A stretch of 64,000 bases of DNA. It comes from Porpolomopsis calyptriformis (Eukaryota > Basidiomycota > Agaricomycetes > Agaricales > Hygrophoraceae). Shown here one piece after another: positions 11,718 to 23,740 of the stretch. The position numbers and the translations under genes were made by a program. Where the stretch lies: contig OX621164.1 of the NCBI GenBank assembly GCA_951640195.1, positions 1,531,098 to 1,595,097 on the forward strand, read 5' to 3'. Under the pieces are notes generated by a model, which worked only from the letters and a program-made list of their open reading frames with translations, did not search any database and had not been told where the DNA came from. Positions within the stretch are counted from its first letter, which is position 1, and every line of letters starts with the position of its first letter.

Positions 11718-14700
11718 ATGAAGCTGAGTGCCCACTTCCTTTTTTCATTTAGCTTTTTGCCCTTTGTCGCGTCGCAAAGTACGTATAAACAGTTGCATGA
11801 GGTTCCCGAACTGATTGCCAGTCTCAAAGTACATTCTCCGGAGTGGACTGCGGCATATGTCAAAGTGTGTGACTGTTGCGCCCTAGTTAGCTTACTCTAA
11901 TAACCAAGACAACGCTCAGGCCACGGCTACTCTCGCACTGTTGAATCTCAGTGACAAGGTAAATCTTGTGACAGGTAAATACATCCTTTCTTCGCGTGTT
12001 CTAACATTGATCATATCTTGGGCAGGCGTTGGCTTTTTTTTTGGTATGTTAACGCAGATTGATTCTACGCGGATCTTTTAACCCTCAACCAGGAAATTGC
12101 ACCGGCAACACTCCGCCGATTCCCTCTTTCAATTTTTCGGGACTATGCCTCGAAGGTTGGCCGCCCTCGTCTGCTTCTCTTTCCACAAGCTTGATTAGGT
12201 CCTTCCCTCTTCCAACAGACAGTGCTCTGGGTGTTCGAGACGTCGATCTCAATTCTGTTTTTCCCGCGTGCGTAATATGACCCCACCATCGATTTCTTTC
12301 TCTCTGAGCTTTTACAGCGGGATAAACGCAGCAACAACGTGAGCATTGCTAACGTGAAAGCTATATGAAACCCTCACACCTCCCATCATAGTTTCAACAG
12401 AACCCTCATGTATCAGCGGGGAGTCGCTATGGGTCAGGAATTCCGCGGGAAAGGTGTCAATGTTCAACTTGGTCCCATGATGTGATTTTTCTGTGCTGAG
12501 ATGGGAAGTTTATATTCACAAAATGTTGTTATACAGGAACTTGATGAGGGCGCCTGCCGCAGGCCGTAATTGGGAAGGGTATGTGTATATATATCTCGCA
12601 GGATTGATTTATCAACGTGCTTGCGCACAGATTTGGCGGAGACCCTTACCTATCAGGCGAAGGGGCCTTCGCGACTATTTCCGGTATCCAGTCCCAGGGT
12701 GTTCAGGCTGTAGCAAAACATTTTATCAACAAGTCAGCTCGTATTTTGTCAGGTTTTTGGCAAGCTGAGATACCTTTTTCAAGTGAGCAGGAACATTCTC
12801 GAACATCAGAGACGTCCAACGTTGATGATAGGTAAGTTGATTCTGTAAGCTCATTGTGCTCTAAAGTCACCTTTGCTTTAGAACTGTATGTTTTCACCTG
12901 ATCCGATTTATGTACCGCTCAACTCGGCGTATCAGCAACATGAACTTTATTTGCCTCCAGTTCGTTGCATTTTCTTGTTTCCAGCATAGTGAGGTGACAG
13001 ATACTTAGTTTTTACGGAGCGTGCAAGCCAATGTTGCCGCTGTCATGTGCAGTTATAGTGTGTATTACCTGTCCCAATGGTACTCCGATGACTGACCTTT
13101 CCCGTCAGATCAAGGTGAATTCAAGCCATTTTTCAGATGGTGCTCTCAGTAAGGGATGGACCAGTCAATGGAACATACGCTTGCGAGAACAATCGCACCC
13201 TCAATGGGATCCTGAAGGGGGAGCTTGGATTCCAAGGATGTGAGTAGTTTTTGCTGTGATTGCTTACGGTTTTGCCCTTAACCATGTTTTATAGACGTCA
13301 TGTCTGGTATGTCCCATAAGTGTACTTTCCGGCATAATCAAACTCGCGATACAGATTGGACAGCAACTCATTCGACAGACTCTGCAAACCTAGGCTTGGA
13401 TGTAATACTCGTATTTTCATCCTAAGATTATGATAATCATTGGATTTTACACAGATGACTATGCCAGGCGACGTATTCCCAGGGTCTATTGTCAGGTACC
13501 GTCGCATAAACATCCAATGGTTGCCCTGCCTAACGTTGGTGTGAAGCTACTTTGGCGCTTCGCTCATTTTCGCCGTGGCTATTGGGAGAGTTCCAGAATC
13601 TCGCGTGGATGTCCGTAGCGATATCTTTAATATTCAGGTCACAGACTTATCAGAACTCTTCAGGATATGGCCACTCGAATACTGGCGGGGTGGTGTGTAC
13701 CATCATAATTATGTTCACCGGGCATGCTGATCATGCACTTATTTAGGTACTTGCTTGGACAAGATAAAGACTACCCTCAAGTGAATTTTGATTCGAAGGA
13801 TCCTAACAGCCCAACCAATCGGCATGTGGATGTCCGAGGCGACCACGCAAGGTTAGAGTCTATGAGTTTTTACACCCTCTACTCCTCTATTCTCATTTTT
13901 CCGCAGCCTCATTAGAACGATAGGAGCTGCCTCTACCGTACTACTGAAAAACACTAGATGGAGTCTTCCTCTTAAGGCTCCCAGATCTATAGCACTAATC
14001 GGCAGTGACGCTGGTCCAAACCCGGACGGGCCAAACAGGTCAATGGGTTTTATTTCAACATTCCTCACGTCTCTCTTATCATCGCTGTTGTATAGTTGTG
14101 TGGACCGTAGCTGTAATACGGGAACACTTGCCATTGGATGGGGATCGGGCACAGCGAATTTCCCATACCTCATTACGGCAAGCATCGTGGATATTCTCCC
14201 TCCTAAATTCTCACATGCTGTCAATAGCCCCTGGATGCTATAACGAACCGATCACGAACCGACGGCACACAAGTCTTCTCGTCACTTGTCGACTACGATT
14301 TAGAAGCCGCAGCTCAGACAGCGGCCGGAAAGGACGTTGCGCTTGTTTTCATTACAGCAGACAGTGGAGAAACATACATAGTGGAAGGAAACAACGCGGA
14401 CAGAAATGACCTTCGGGCGTGGCATGATGGAGTGAGTGACTTGGTACGCCATTTTACGTCTCAAACCTGATATACATCGAGGATGCATTGGTAAGTGCTG
14501 TCGCAGCGGTGAACAATAACACGATTGTGGTCGTGCACACTGTTGGGCCAATTGTAGTAGAGGCTTGGATTGATCATCCTAATGGTGAGTGCTCTGTATT
14601 ATCACTAGGATCACCACTGACAAAGGAGATCGTGTTAAGTAAGCGCCCTGGTGAGTTGTCTTGCACTTGGATGTTTTTCTGGGGCTGGAGACCCTCCCTT

Positions 14701-15629
14701 TAGGTATGGTGTGGATTACCGGGACAAGAGTCAGGTAAGGTTGCACAAGAAAATCTCAAGTATGATCTCAGTTTGACACCTCGATAGGAAACGCACTTGT
14801 AGATGTGCTTTATGGTGATTATAATCCTAGGTGTGTTACCCAGGACACTTCCAAGCCTCGGAGTCTTTACAAGGTTCTATTTTCAGCGGACGCCTTCCGT
14901 ATACCATTGGCAAGAGCATCGACGATTACGCTGCTCAAGTTGATTACGCATTTTCGCTCGGGGTTATTGACATCCCCTATAGCGAAGGACTGTTCATCGA
15001 CTACCGGCACTTCGATGCTGTAATGTGCCCCCATTTTTCTGCATTCTTATCTGCCTAATATCTGTCAACCTCCAGGCCAATATTACCCCTCGTTACGAAT
15101 ATGGCTTTGGGCTGTCGTATACTACTTTCCACTACTCCGACTTAATAATTTCGGGCACCGTACCCAAATCTCCACCACCCACTGGTCCCGGATCATCCTT
15201 GGACCCATCGTAAATATTTTATTTCCTGTCATCATTTTGCTCATCTGACACAAAGTTTAGTTTGCATCAGACCATTTACCATGTGTCCTTTACTCTCAGG
15301 AACAATGGGACAGTGGCTGGCCACGAGGTTATTCGCTTTTATATGGTTGATTAGGATGGATTGACAAGTTGGTTGCTCTCACATAGATACCCCAACTCTA
15401 CCTCTCACCACCGCCCACGGCGCGATCACCTCCATACTTGCTCAAAGGTTTTGACAGTGTGTTTCTCTCGCCTGGGCAGTCCCGCACTGTGATTTTTCCC
15501 CTTTCTCGTTATGATCTTTCAATATGGGACGTGATAAGCCAGAGATGGGAAGTTCCTAGCGGTACAACCGGGGTTACAGTTGGTGCAAGCAGCAGAGACC
15601 GTCGCCTGATGGGAACTATTGTTGTTTGA
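11718..15629 (+). CDS. Secreted GH3 beta-glucosidase
   Basis: The gene starts with a clear signal peptide ([19 protein letters not shown]) and is cut by about twenty short introns, so no single frame is long. Joining exons in phase restores the family landmarks in order: [70 protein letters not shown], the nucleophile motif [35 protein letters not shown] and [16 protein letters not shown]. The C-terminal fibronectin III-like domain ends with [16 protein letters not shown]. The Asp of MSDW is the expected catalytic nucleophile. The enzyme hydrolyses terminal beta-glucosyl residues such as cellobiose outside the cell, which fits a plant-litter or wood saprotroph. I first suspected a pseudogene because the frames are so short, but the joins are clean. 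Individual intron edges remain approximate. Confidence 0.9.
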
Positions 15630-15705
15630 AAGATACCCGTCCGTCCTTTCTGTGAATAGAGGAATTTCCATTAGGTAATACCATGATGCACTCTTTACAA
15701 CAGCG

Positions 15706-17032
<1,327 letters not shown>

Positions 17033-17278
17033 GCTTGGTATAGTACCGATGTTTCTCAGTCATGGTCTCTACACTGTTCAATCCATCTATGGAGCCCCCT
17101 TGCCCCGTTTGACTGAAACTTTTGTCTCTCATAGCTCCAGTACCTGTTCTAGGAAGAGTCAACGAATTCTTGCGTTGAATGTGTTGGTAGACGCAGACTA
17201 AGTTTTCGGGATGGTACGAAACTTATAGCGAAGTTGGAAGGGAACAGAACTTAACGATGAGTCCGTAAGATGGTGGAG

Positions 17279-17794
17279 CTAGAGGTTATGAAAATAGGCA
17301 TCCATGTCTGTAAAATCGTCGCAAATGACACAACCATCCTTTGTGCCTAAAACTCCGTTTGCAGCCAAACTCTCCGGTTTGTGAGAGACCGAAACCCCAC
17401 AAACACGTAGATTCTCACCCACCCGTCCGCTGCGATATGGGTTTAGGTCATCGGTAAACAACGAATTTCCAGATAATCGCGCGATCGATGAAATGTCCTT
17501 CGGAGGTGTTCAGATGTGCACTACTGACTGCATCGGTTGAGCCGTTGGGTCCAGAAACGATAGGGGTCCCATCGAAGAAAATGTGATAGAATATAGGGAG
17601 CCGGAATGTCCTTCTATGGTCTCTATGCACGAATTCCATCTCCCATCCGGTCCATTATACACTTTTATCGGAATGTCCAACTCTCTCCGATATGGCTTCT
17701 TAATCAAGGCTTCTTCGGGAGTGAACAGCAATGCAGAGCGGTATACTTGAAGGGGACAAGTACCGATGTTCGAGGGTAAACCGCTCGCAATCAC
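17279..17794 (-). pseudogene. Relic of a NACHT-WD40 type protein
   Basis: The minus strand keeps a segment resembling the hinge before the propeller of fungal NACHT-WD40 proteins: LQVYRSALLFTPEEALIKKPY, then WNSCIETIEGHSGSLYSITFSS. The next WD repeat continues in another frame as DGTPIVSGPNG, so there is a frameshift at about 17570, and a stop follows soon after (about 17448). No NACHT P-loop is visible upstream and no further complete WD repeats downstream. Such genes belong to the fungal NLR-like (STAND) class and turn over rapidly. The assignment rests on family resemblance alone and the fragment is short. Confidence 0.5.
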
Positions 17795-18058
17795 GAAGTA
17801 AAATCATCGCATCAGTCACATCTTTCCTGCTTTCTCTCGAACTCGATCAGTTTGGATATTGTCAAGAGGGAAACAACGAACAGCGATGGTTTGTTGTGCG
17901 GCGTCCAAGACAAGGAGGCCATTTCAGAGATCCCCTATTAGATCCAGTGATTTAACTCGATACAGTAGTTCTCTCGAACAAACCGCCTTTAAGAGCTCGG
18001 CAAGAACGTCAGAGGACATTGCATTTGACAGGTGCCAAGCCCAGTACCGACATGCATA

Positions 18059-18812
18059 CTATTGAATGCATGTCGGGATGCGTGTGGGAAGGTCGTCCAC
18101 TTCGTTATCGCGAGTCGATGAGTTTCTTACTCCACACACATCTCGTTTCAGTACCTTCATCACACATAGACAGGCACCCGCAAGTAGACACCACACATTA
18201 TCAAACGCGTCACCAACTGCATCGTATCGCTGAATTGCGAGAGAAGCGCAGGTGAAGGGGAGGCGGGGGTCGTGTTGTGTTGCGGGTATGATAGTGTATG
18301 GCATCGGGACCTTGCCATCAGGAAATGTGGCTTTCGTGAGCTCAAGCAACTTGCGGTGGTGTTCACGATTGATAGCTTCGGCTGCGTGATCAGTGACCTC
18401 CGGTCGATAGGGTACGAAGTGTAGGGAGGGATGGGCTTAAACGTGGCAGGCTGGGCAAGAACTAATACGATATTAGAACTCGGAAGAAACAGTAGAAGTG
18501 GGGCTACCATGTTGACGTACGTTGGAGCACGGCTTTACTACGCTCAGGAGTGCACTGGGGCATGGAAGCGAAGTCATCAGATTGAACCTGCTGAGCAAGC
18601 CCCAGACAAGACTCGTTAGATTCGACTTGCTCAACTTCCTCAGTGAGAGTAGCCGATACACAAGGTTCCCGCTGCTGAGCAGCCTCTACAAGGGTGCTCG
18701 CGGAGACAGCAGTCAAGCCGAGTCGTTTCATAACATCAGAGAGATGATCGACTTGAAGGGTAACCGTCCTTGATCGCGGGGAAACAGTTGTAGTTGTGGT
18801 CATGGATGGCAC
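18059..18812 (-). CDS. Hypothetical protein, two exons
   Basis: Exon 1 (18521-18812) starts MPSMTTTTTVSPRSRTVTLQ, with an alternative ATG at 18803. Its donor GTACGT is joined in phase 1 to exon 2 (18059-18435), which is open to its stop for over 120 codons (VPYRPEVTDHAAEAINREH, LAIQRYDAVGDAFDNVWCLL, KVLKRDVCGV). Predicted size is about 220 residues. There is no signal peptide, long hydrophobic segment or motif I recognise. It sits in the gene-poor part of the window beside the NACHT-WD40 relic, and it could itself be a lineage-specific or decaying gene. The phase-compatible splice is the main support. Confidence 0.45.
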
Positions 18813-18929
18813 CGGGTTTCAGGGTCGTGTAGCAAGGTCGAGTGAAGATAATGAAAATTTGAGATCACCTGATATGAGGGAATTTTATGTTCCAGGGTTA
18901 ATAACAGATGTCAGATTCTTCATTACTCA

Positions 18930-18960
18930 ACTTCATAACAAGCCCGGCTTGTTATGAAGT
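18930..18960. repeat. Perfect inverted repeat, 15-bp arms around one base
   Basis: The arm ACTTCATAACAAGCC (18930-18944) is followed by a single C and then by its exact reverse complement (18946-18960). It lies in the intergenic stretch upstream of the 18059-18812 gene. It could form a hairpin in either strand or serve as a dimeric protein-binding site. No second copy was noticed. Confidence 0.85.
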
Positions 18961-20230
18961 CGAAGAAGGATGGATTCGAATTCGGGTCGCTTTGCTATCA
19001 TCATCTAGCGGAATGAAGATAACGCCGTGTCTCTTGAACTGTTCCCGATTGCATAGGGAAACACCTGAGCATATAGTTGATCAACGGCTATAACCAGGTG
19101 ATGAAGGTTCTGTCACAGTGGTTGCATTACACAGAAGGTGCGCGAGTTGGTCTCTGGGTCCGAATAGTTTCGATCTACGATGGACCTGATCGAGGCGGAT
19201 GCAAAATGAAAAGCGCAGGAGACAACGGCGTCAGGGAGGGGATATCTGCTTTAGAAGGCCATTCTCCTTTGAAATGATATAGATCTCTGGTCGAAGCAAG
19301 TTTTGACGAAAGGGTTCAACGGCACTCTGCACAACGTCCAGTGCAACTTCATGCAAAATGTATCACCGAGTGACAGAACTTTTCTTTGGACACGCGACCA
19401 CCTTGACTCGATAAATCGTCGAAACCAATCCAGCGAAAGATCTGGTTATCCTACATACCTTCCAAACACCGTGCTTGATCTTTATGGAAAAGGTGACGTA
19501 TGGTGGGTGCCCATTTAGAAAGTCCAAGTCACTTTGCCGTATAGTTAGTTATCACCTTTCATATCTGATCTCGCCTTCGCTTGCTAGAAGTAGGAAGTGA
19601 GCGAAGAATAGCGATTGGTGCACCGTCAACGCAAACCTGAAATTCATTCGTTGACGATGTCCTCCCAAATCCTGATAGTGGGTTCCTAGGGGTGCATGAG
19701 TATTGATCAGCGGGAAATTAACAAATATCAAGAGCGAATTCGATGGCAAGTTTAGTTTCCACCTATATCAACATTGCGGCATTCACCCATATCAATCAAA
19801 GGTGGAAGTATGCAAGCAAGAAGGCATACAGTACAGCTTTAGATCGACCACGGGCTTGTCTGGATATGATTGCCAATTAATTGCGCATCGTCGGCATAGT
19901 GAATAATACACTTTATGGCATTGGGGGAAGGCATCTTCCGTGGTTCTTTCAACGCCGTATTCGATGTGCTATAGAAACATGGATCAGTCTTGTTCATTCT
20001 TGGTTTCAAAACGACTTACACGAACCGTCGATCTACTCTGTCAATGACCGCCGCAGAAAATGTTCCTCTATGCTCGGAGTTCGTAGGAACGCAGTTGAGA
20101 CCTTCAACCCGCTTGGAGAGTTTGGTGACGTCTTCCGCGTCTATGCGATTTCTGAAACACTGATGATCTCTGCAGAGCAACACCAAGGAAGGAGCTTGGA
20201 CTCGAATCCTTTGTTCTTTCTACCAGATAA
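18961..20230. other. 1.3-kb region without a supportable gene
   Basis: Open frames of 60-120 codons occur on both strands. None shows a known domain, and I could not link them by plausible splicing. The longest (plus, 19881-20246) overlaps the 3' exon of the membrane-protein gene on the other strand and is probably a shadow. The region may be decayed sequence linked to the NACHT-WD40 relic, but nothing in it proves that. Confidence 0.4.
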
Positions 20231-21984
20231 TCATACAACACTGTAAATTCCAACAAACCCTCCGCCGATCTTAATCGAGTTCAGGACTCCCGGACGTGTC
20301 GGCATCAAACTCGTCTCGCTACTCTTGAGTCTTTGGACGAATGCGAATACAGGGATTGATACCAAGATAACTGCGGGGAAGAAGGCGTGTTCTTTCTGGA
20401 GCTAGAAAGTCCGCTCAAGGCATTATTGACGTAGTCCCCACGCCCACAACCCAGCAAGTACAGCCGAGATTGGGCCAACAATCACCCTCCACAACATCCT
20501 CTCCAATTTTTCTAGAGGTGCAGACGATGCTCCGTATGCGCGTAGTGCAGTCGATGGAGGTCGAAGGATCAACTGGAAGAGGTTGAAAGGAGGGGGAAAG
20601 TAGTAAGGACCGGCGTACCTCACGACGGTCCGAACGAATACTTTGCGGGCATCTAGACCGATTCTTTCGGAATATCGGTCCCAGTTGCTTGATGGACCAC
20701 TCCTCTGGGATGGCGAAAGTCCCATTACGAGAATCAAGGTCACCACCAAGACGAGAAGTACCGCCTCCGCGGCCAACAGGGCAACGAGAGCGATACGGGT
20801 TTCCATAGGAGAAGGAAGAGTATGCAGTACAGGAACTTGAAAGAATGTGTCTCTCATAGAGAGGTATAGAAGACTCCATGTAACGAGAAGAAGGGGGAGA
20901 AAAATGAGGTGAACCGGGAGAAAAATCCGGGACATGCAATTCGAAAGGAGCGCAGCGATCGGTAACCAAAAGTCGGGTGGGAGAAGGAAGATAGGCGAGG
21001 GGTTGTGAGGCAGAATGAGTTGCAAGATGTGCAAAGCGAATGCAAAGAGAAGCACACTAAACGCAAGGTCGCCCGGAAATGGGGTGGATGGCAAGCAAGA
21101 CGTCAACGCTACCAATATCAACGCGAAGGGAATTGACGACAAAGACCAAGGACGACCAAGGGATGCTGCTGCCAGAAAGAAGAGGACAAATCCGCGCCAT
21201 TCATATGGATTACCGCCTAGGATTGGTCTTGCCGGTGGATATACTAAGAAATGGGCAAATAAGACCAGATAGGCGAGCCGAGAAACGAGCTCGATGAAGT
21301 GTGCTACTCTGGTAGGCGTTGAGAGGAATACCTTCCACGAGTTCTGTACGTCACGTACCGAGGAGTACACCATGCATCGAATTGCGCCAACTTGGTGGAG
21401 GGCAGAGATGCTTCATCGACCAGGAGACCGTACTTCCACGTTCTCAGAAGGCTCAAGTAGATGAGACGACGTGATAACAACGCCTTTGGCGCGTCAGAGT
21501 TGGTCAAGAAATCGATGACTAAGGTATATTGTCAGAGCAGCAAAATAGCCAGAGACAAAAACAACGCGCCTCGGACAGGACGCGAATTTCCTTCTCTCTC
21601 TGGGAACTTGAGCCATAAAACATCCTCTATGTCCCGGGTGGTGCGATAGTCCGCGACAAATGCTTTCCATCGTCTAAGGATGAGTTCCTCCAACCCGTCT
21701 ATAACACGAAATTTGTCCCTCTCCCTTGACCAATAGTCCCATACATCCCGTGAATAGACGCTTTGGTGCATTCGATTCAGGCGCCATTGCAGCAAGACTA
21801 TGAGGACAAATGCTGTTTCCGCTGCAGGCGTGGACAAGTCGTGAGCTCCATATATATCAATGAACGTGAGCTCCTCGATTTCGATGTATTGGACACGTTC
21901 GAGAGTGGATGAGATAGGCGGCAAACAGTCAGCAAGGCCATTCGGCGCAGGATTGCTGAGCAAAGGGGTGATCTCGCTCGTCAT
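20231..21984 (-). CDS. Multipass membrane protein of unknown function
   Basis: The N-terminal part (MTSEITPLLSNPAPNGLADC; LTFIDIYGAHDLSTPAAETA) leads into about eight hydrophobic segments between 21300 and 20420 (for example LAYLVLFAHFLVYPPA, ALLAAEAVLLVLVVTLILVM). The last exon, 20231 to about 20360, reads LILVSIPVFAFVQRLKSSE and ends GGGFVGIYSVV. Two introns interrupt the first half: one near 21540 that must be removed to avoid an in-frame TGA and has only a weak donor, and one near 21410 with an unusually short phase-consistent solution. A PPPFNLFQ motif follows a predicted membrane-proximal helix. The layout loosely recalls the membrane region of fungal vacuolar TRP channels (Yvc1 type), but I cannot confirm that and give no function. 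Confidence 0.7.
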
Positions 21985-22029
21985 TTCCTTTTGTTATGGT
22001 TTGTTGTCCAAAAGCCTCCAGTCGAAGAC

Positions 22030-23418
22030 ATGAGCGTGTCAACGCCTCTGCTAGAAACAATCGAACCAGATGAACCTGAAAATACCGTCTCTACACCCGT
22101 TCCTTCGGGGAATATTAACACCCCATCGAAGACTCTGCACCAAGTCGTTCTTACCCCGACAACCCGTCCCGCTCAACAGATGGCCACGACACACAGTGAC
22201 GCAGAGTCAGGTTAGTTTACATCAACCCTCCCCCTCACGCCATAATAATGCTTGAATTTCTTCTCAGGTATCTCTGGAATATTCCGTCAAGTATGCACCA
22301 TGCAGTTCACAGCCTCCAGCCAACCCGCCTCACGTCTTATCCGCAGTCTTCTCATCCACTAGCCCTCTTCTTTCTATACTTTTTCCGGATAGGCGCAGTC
22401 GGTGCCTACATTCTGTGCACAAGATTCACAGATAACTACGTTTTATCGGTGGGTGCTCGGCAAAGGCATTTTCTCGATCGCCTTCGAAGGTCTGACCGGC
22501 TCACAGACCATCGTCGTAGTCGTCCTCCTGGTCAGTCTCTAGTTCCGCCTCGCGTACAGCCGTCTGATCTTTCCGCAGGCTATGGACTTTTGGAATTGTC
22601 GGGTATGCACAACGTGTGTCGTTATACATCCTGTTTCACCTTTATGAAAAACAGAACGTGGCCGGTCGCACATTAGTTGGTCTGCGGTTCTGGAACCAGG
22701 TGTGTAGTAGTAGCACAGTCCACCCATCGATCGCTGATCGATCTTCCCAAGGTCGACGAGGACGGCGAAAGCTACTGGGTGTTTGAAAGCCGAGATGTAC
22801 GTCATTGTCTGCCTTGCTTCCAAACCTTGCTACGCCCATTGTTGAAACCGGCACTTTCCCTGAAGCCATCTCGGCCAGCCAATCCTGTCGATTCCAAGTG
22901 AGTACCACGCGGTTTGCGCTAGTATTTCATTTACCTAACCTTTGCACGCAGAATGTTTTGGGTACGCAAAAACAGTGCTTTTCAACCGCGAAGTTGGCCA
23001 CCTGACATTCGGCTTCTTCCTGCTTTTTTTCCCCCCCAGATCGCGTTATACGTGTTCCCCCTTTTATGGGCAGTGCTCTTCATCGTCTCTCTCCTCAAAT
23101 TTAGTTTCTCGTGAGTCAAATGAAGAACATCAGGTTCTAGTCATCTCATGCCCCGCAGTTTCATCCCGATCGTGGTCCTCGCGCTCGTCTTTAATATAAT
23201 CAACGTTGTTGGATTCACCTACGCGTTCGTACATCCACTTTGCCGAGATGAAAAATTAATCCTTCTTTCCAAGTGACCGAGATGCAAAACAAAAATGGGC
23301 GAACAATATGGCTTCATCCGGGTGGAATATGGGAATGGGCGGCTTTGGTGGCCAGATTTTGACGGGTGTAGTGCGGAACAGTGTTGGAAGAGTGTTTGGC
23401 CGATCGTCATCAGGCTGA
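22030..23418 (+). CDS. TVP23: Golgi membrane protein TVP23
   Basis: Spliced exons give about 250 residues. A disordered N-terminus ([19 protein letters not shown]) precedes the TVP23/FAM18 core: [99 protein letters not shown] and [19 protein letters not shown]. The four hydrophobic segments and the [19 protein letters not shown] block are diagnostic. The protein resides in late Golgi and has a modest role in vesicle trafficking. Many introns, including a very short exon at 22268-22290, interrupt the gene. The stop at 23416-23418 follows a glycine-rich tail ([12 protein letters not shown]). It starts head-to-head with the minus-strand membrane-protein gene, 45 bp from that gene's ATG. Confidence 0.92.
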
Positions 23419-23740
23419 TGTTTTATTGGCGTGCACAGACCTATGCGATGAATTCATTATCATCCAGTCTGTGCTGAGGGGAGAGAAAATAAAGATACTC
23501 GACTCCCAAAAATGTGCTATACAATGTGAAGAGGGGAAAACATGGTACAAGGGAAAAAAATGTGCTGGCAGGTAAAACGTAAATGCTAGTGTTCCGATAT
23601 GACAACAGTGTCAACAAGGAGAAGCCAGACGGTCCACAGTCCAATCAGTGTACCTTGGTGCATAAATAAACCATGCAGCTCGAGAAAATACTTTCAAACA
23701 GAAGATACATGCGAGACCAGTTCATATGGGGTCGGAGCGC

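Noticed and set aside
11718..15629. Reading the GH3 gene as a pseudogene
   Set aside because: Frames look broken because of many tiny exons, but all conserved motifs join in phase and the nucleophile motif is intact.
21530..21550. TGA read as selenocysteine in the membrane-protein gene
   Set aside because: Higher fungi lack the selenocysteine system; an intron is the simpler explanation.
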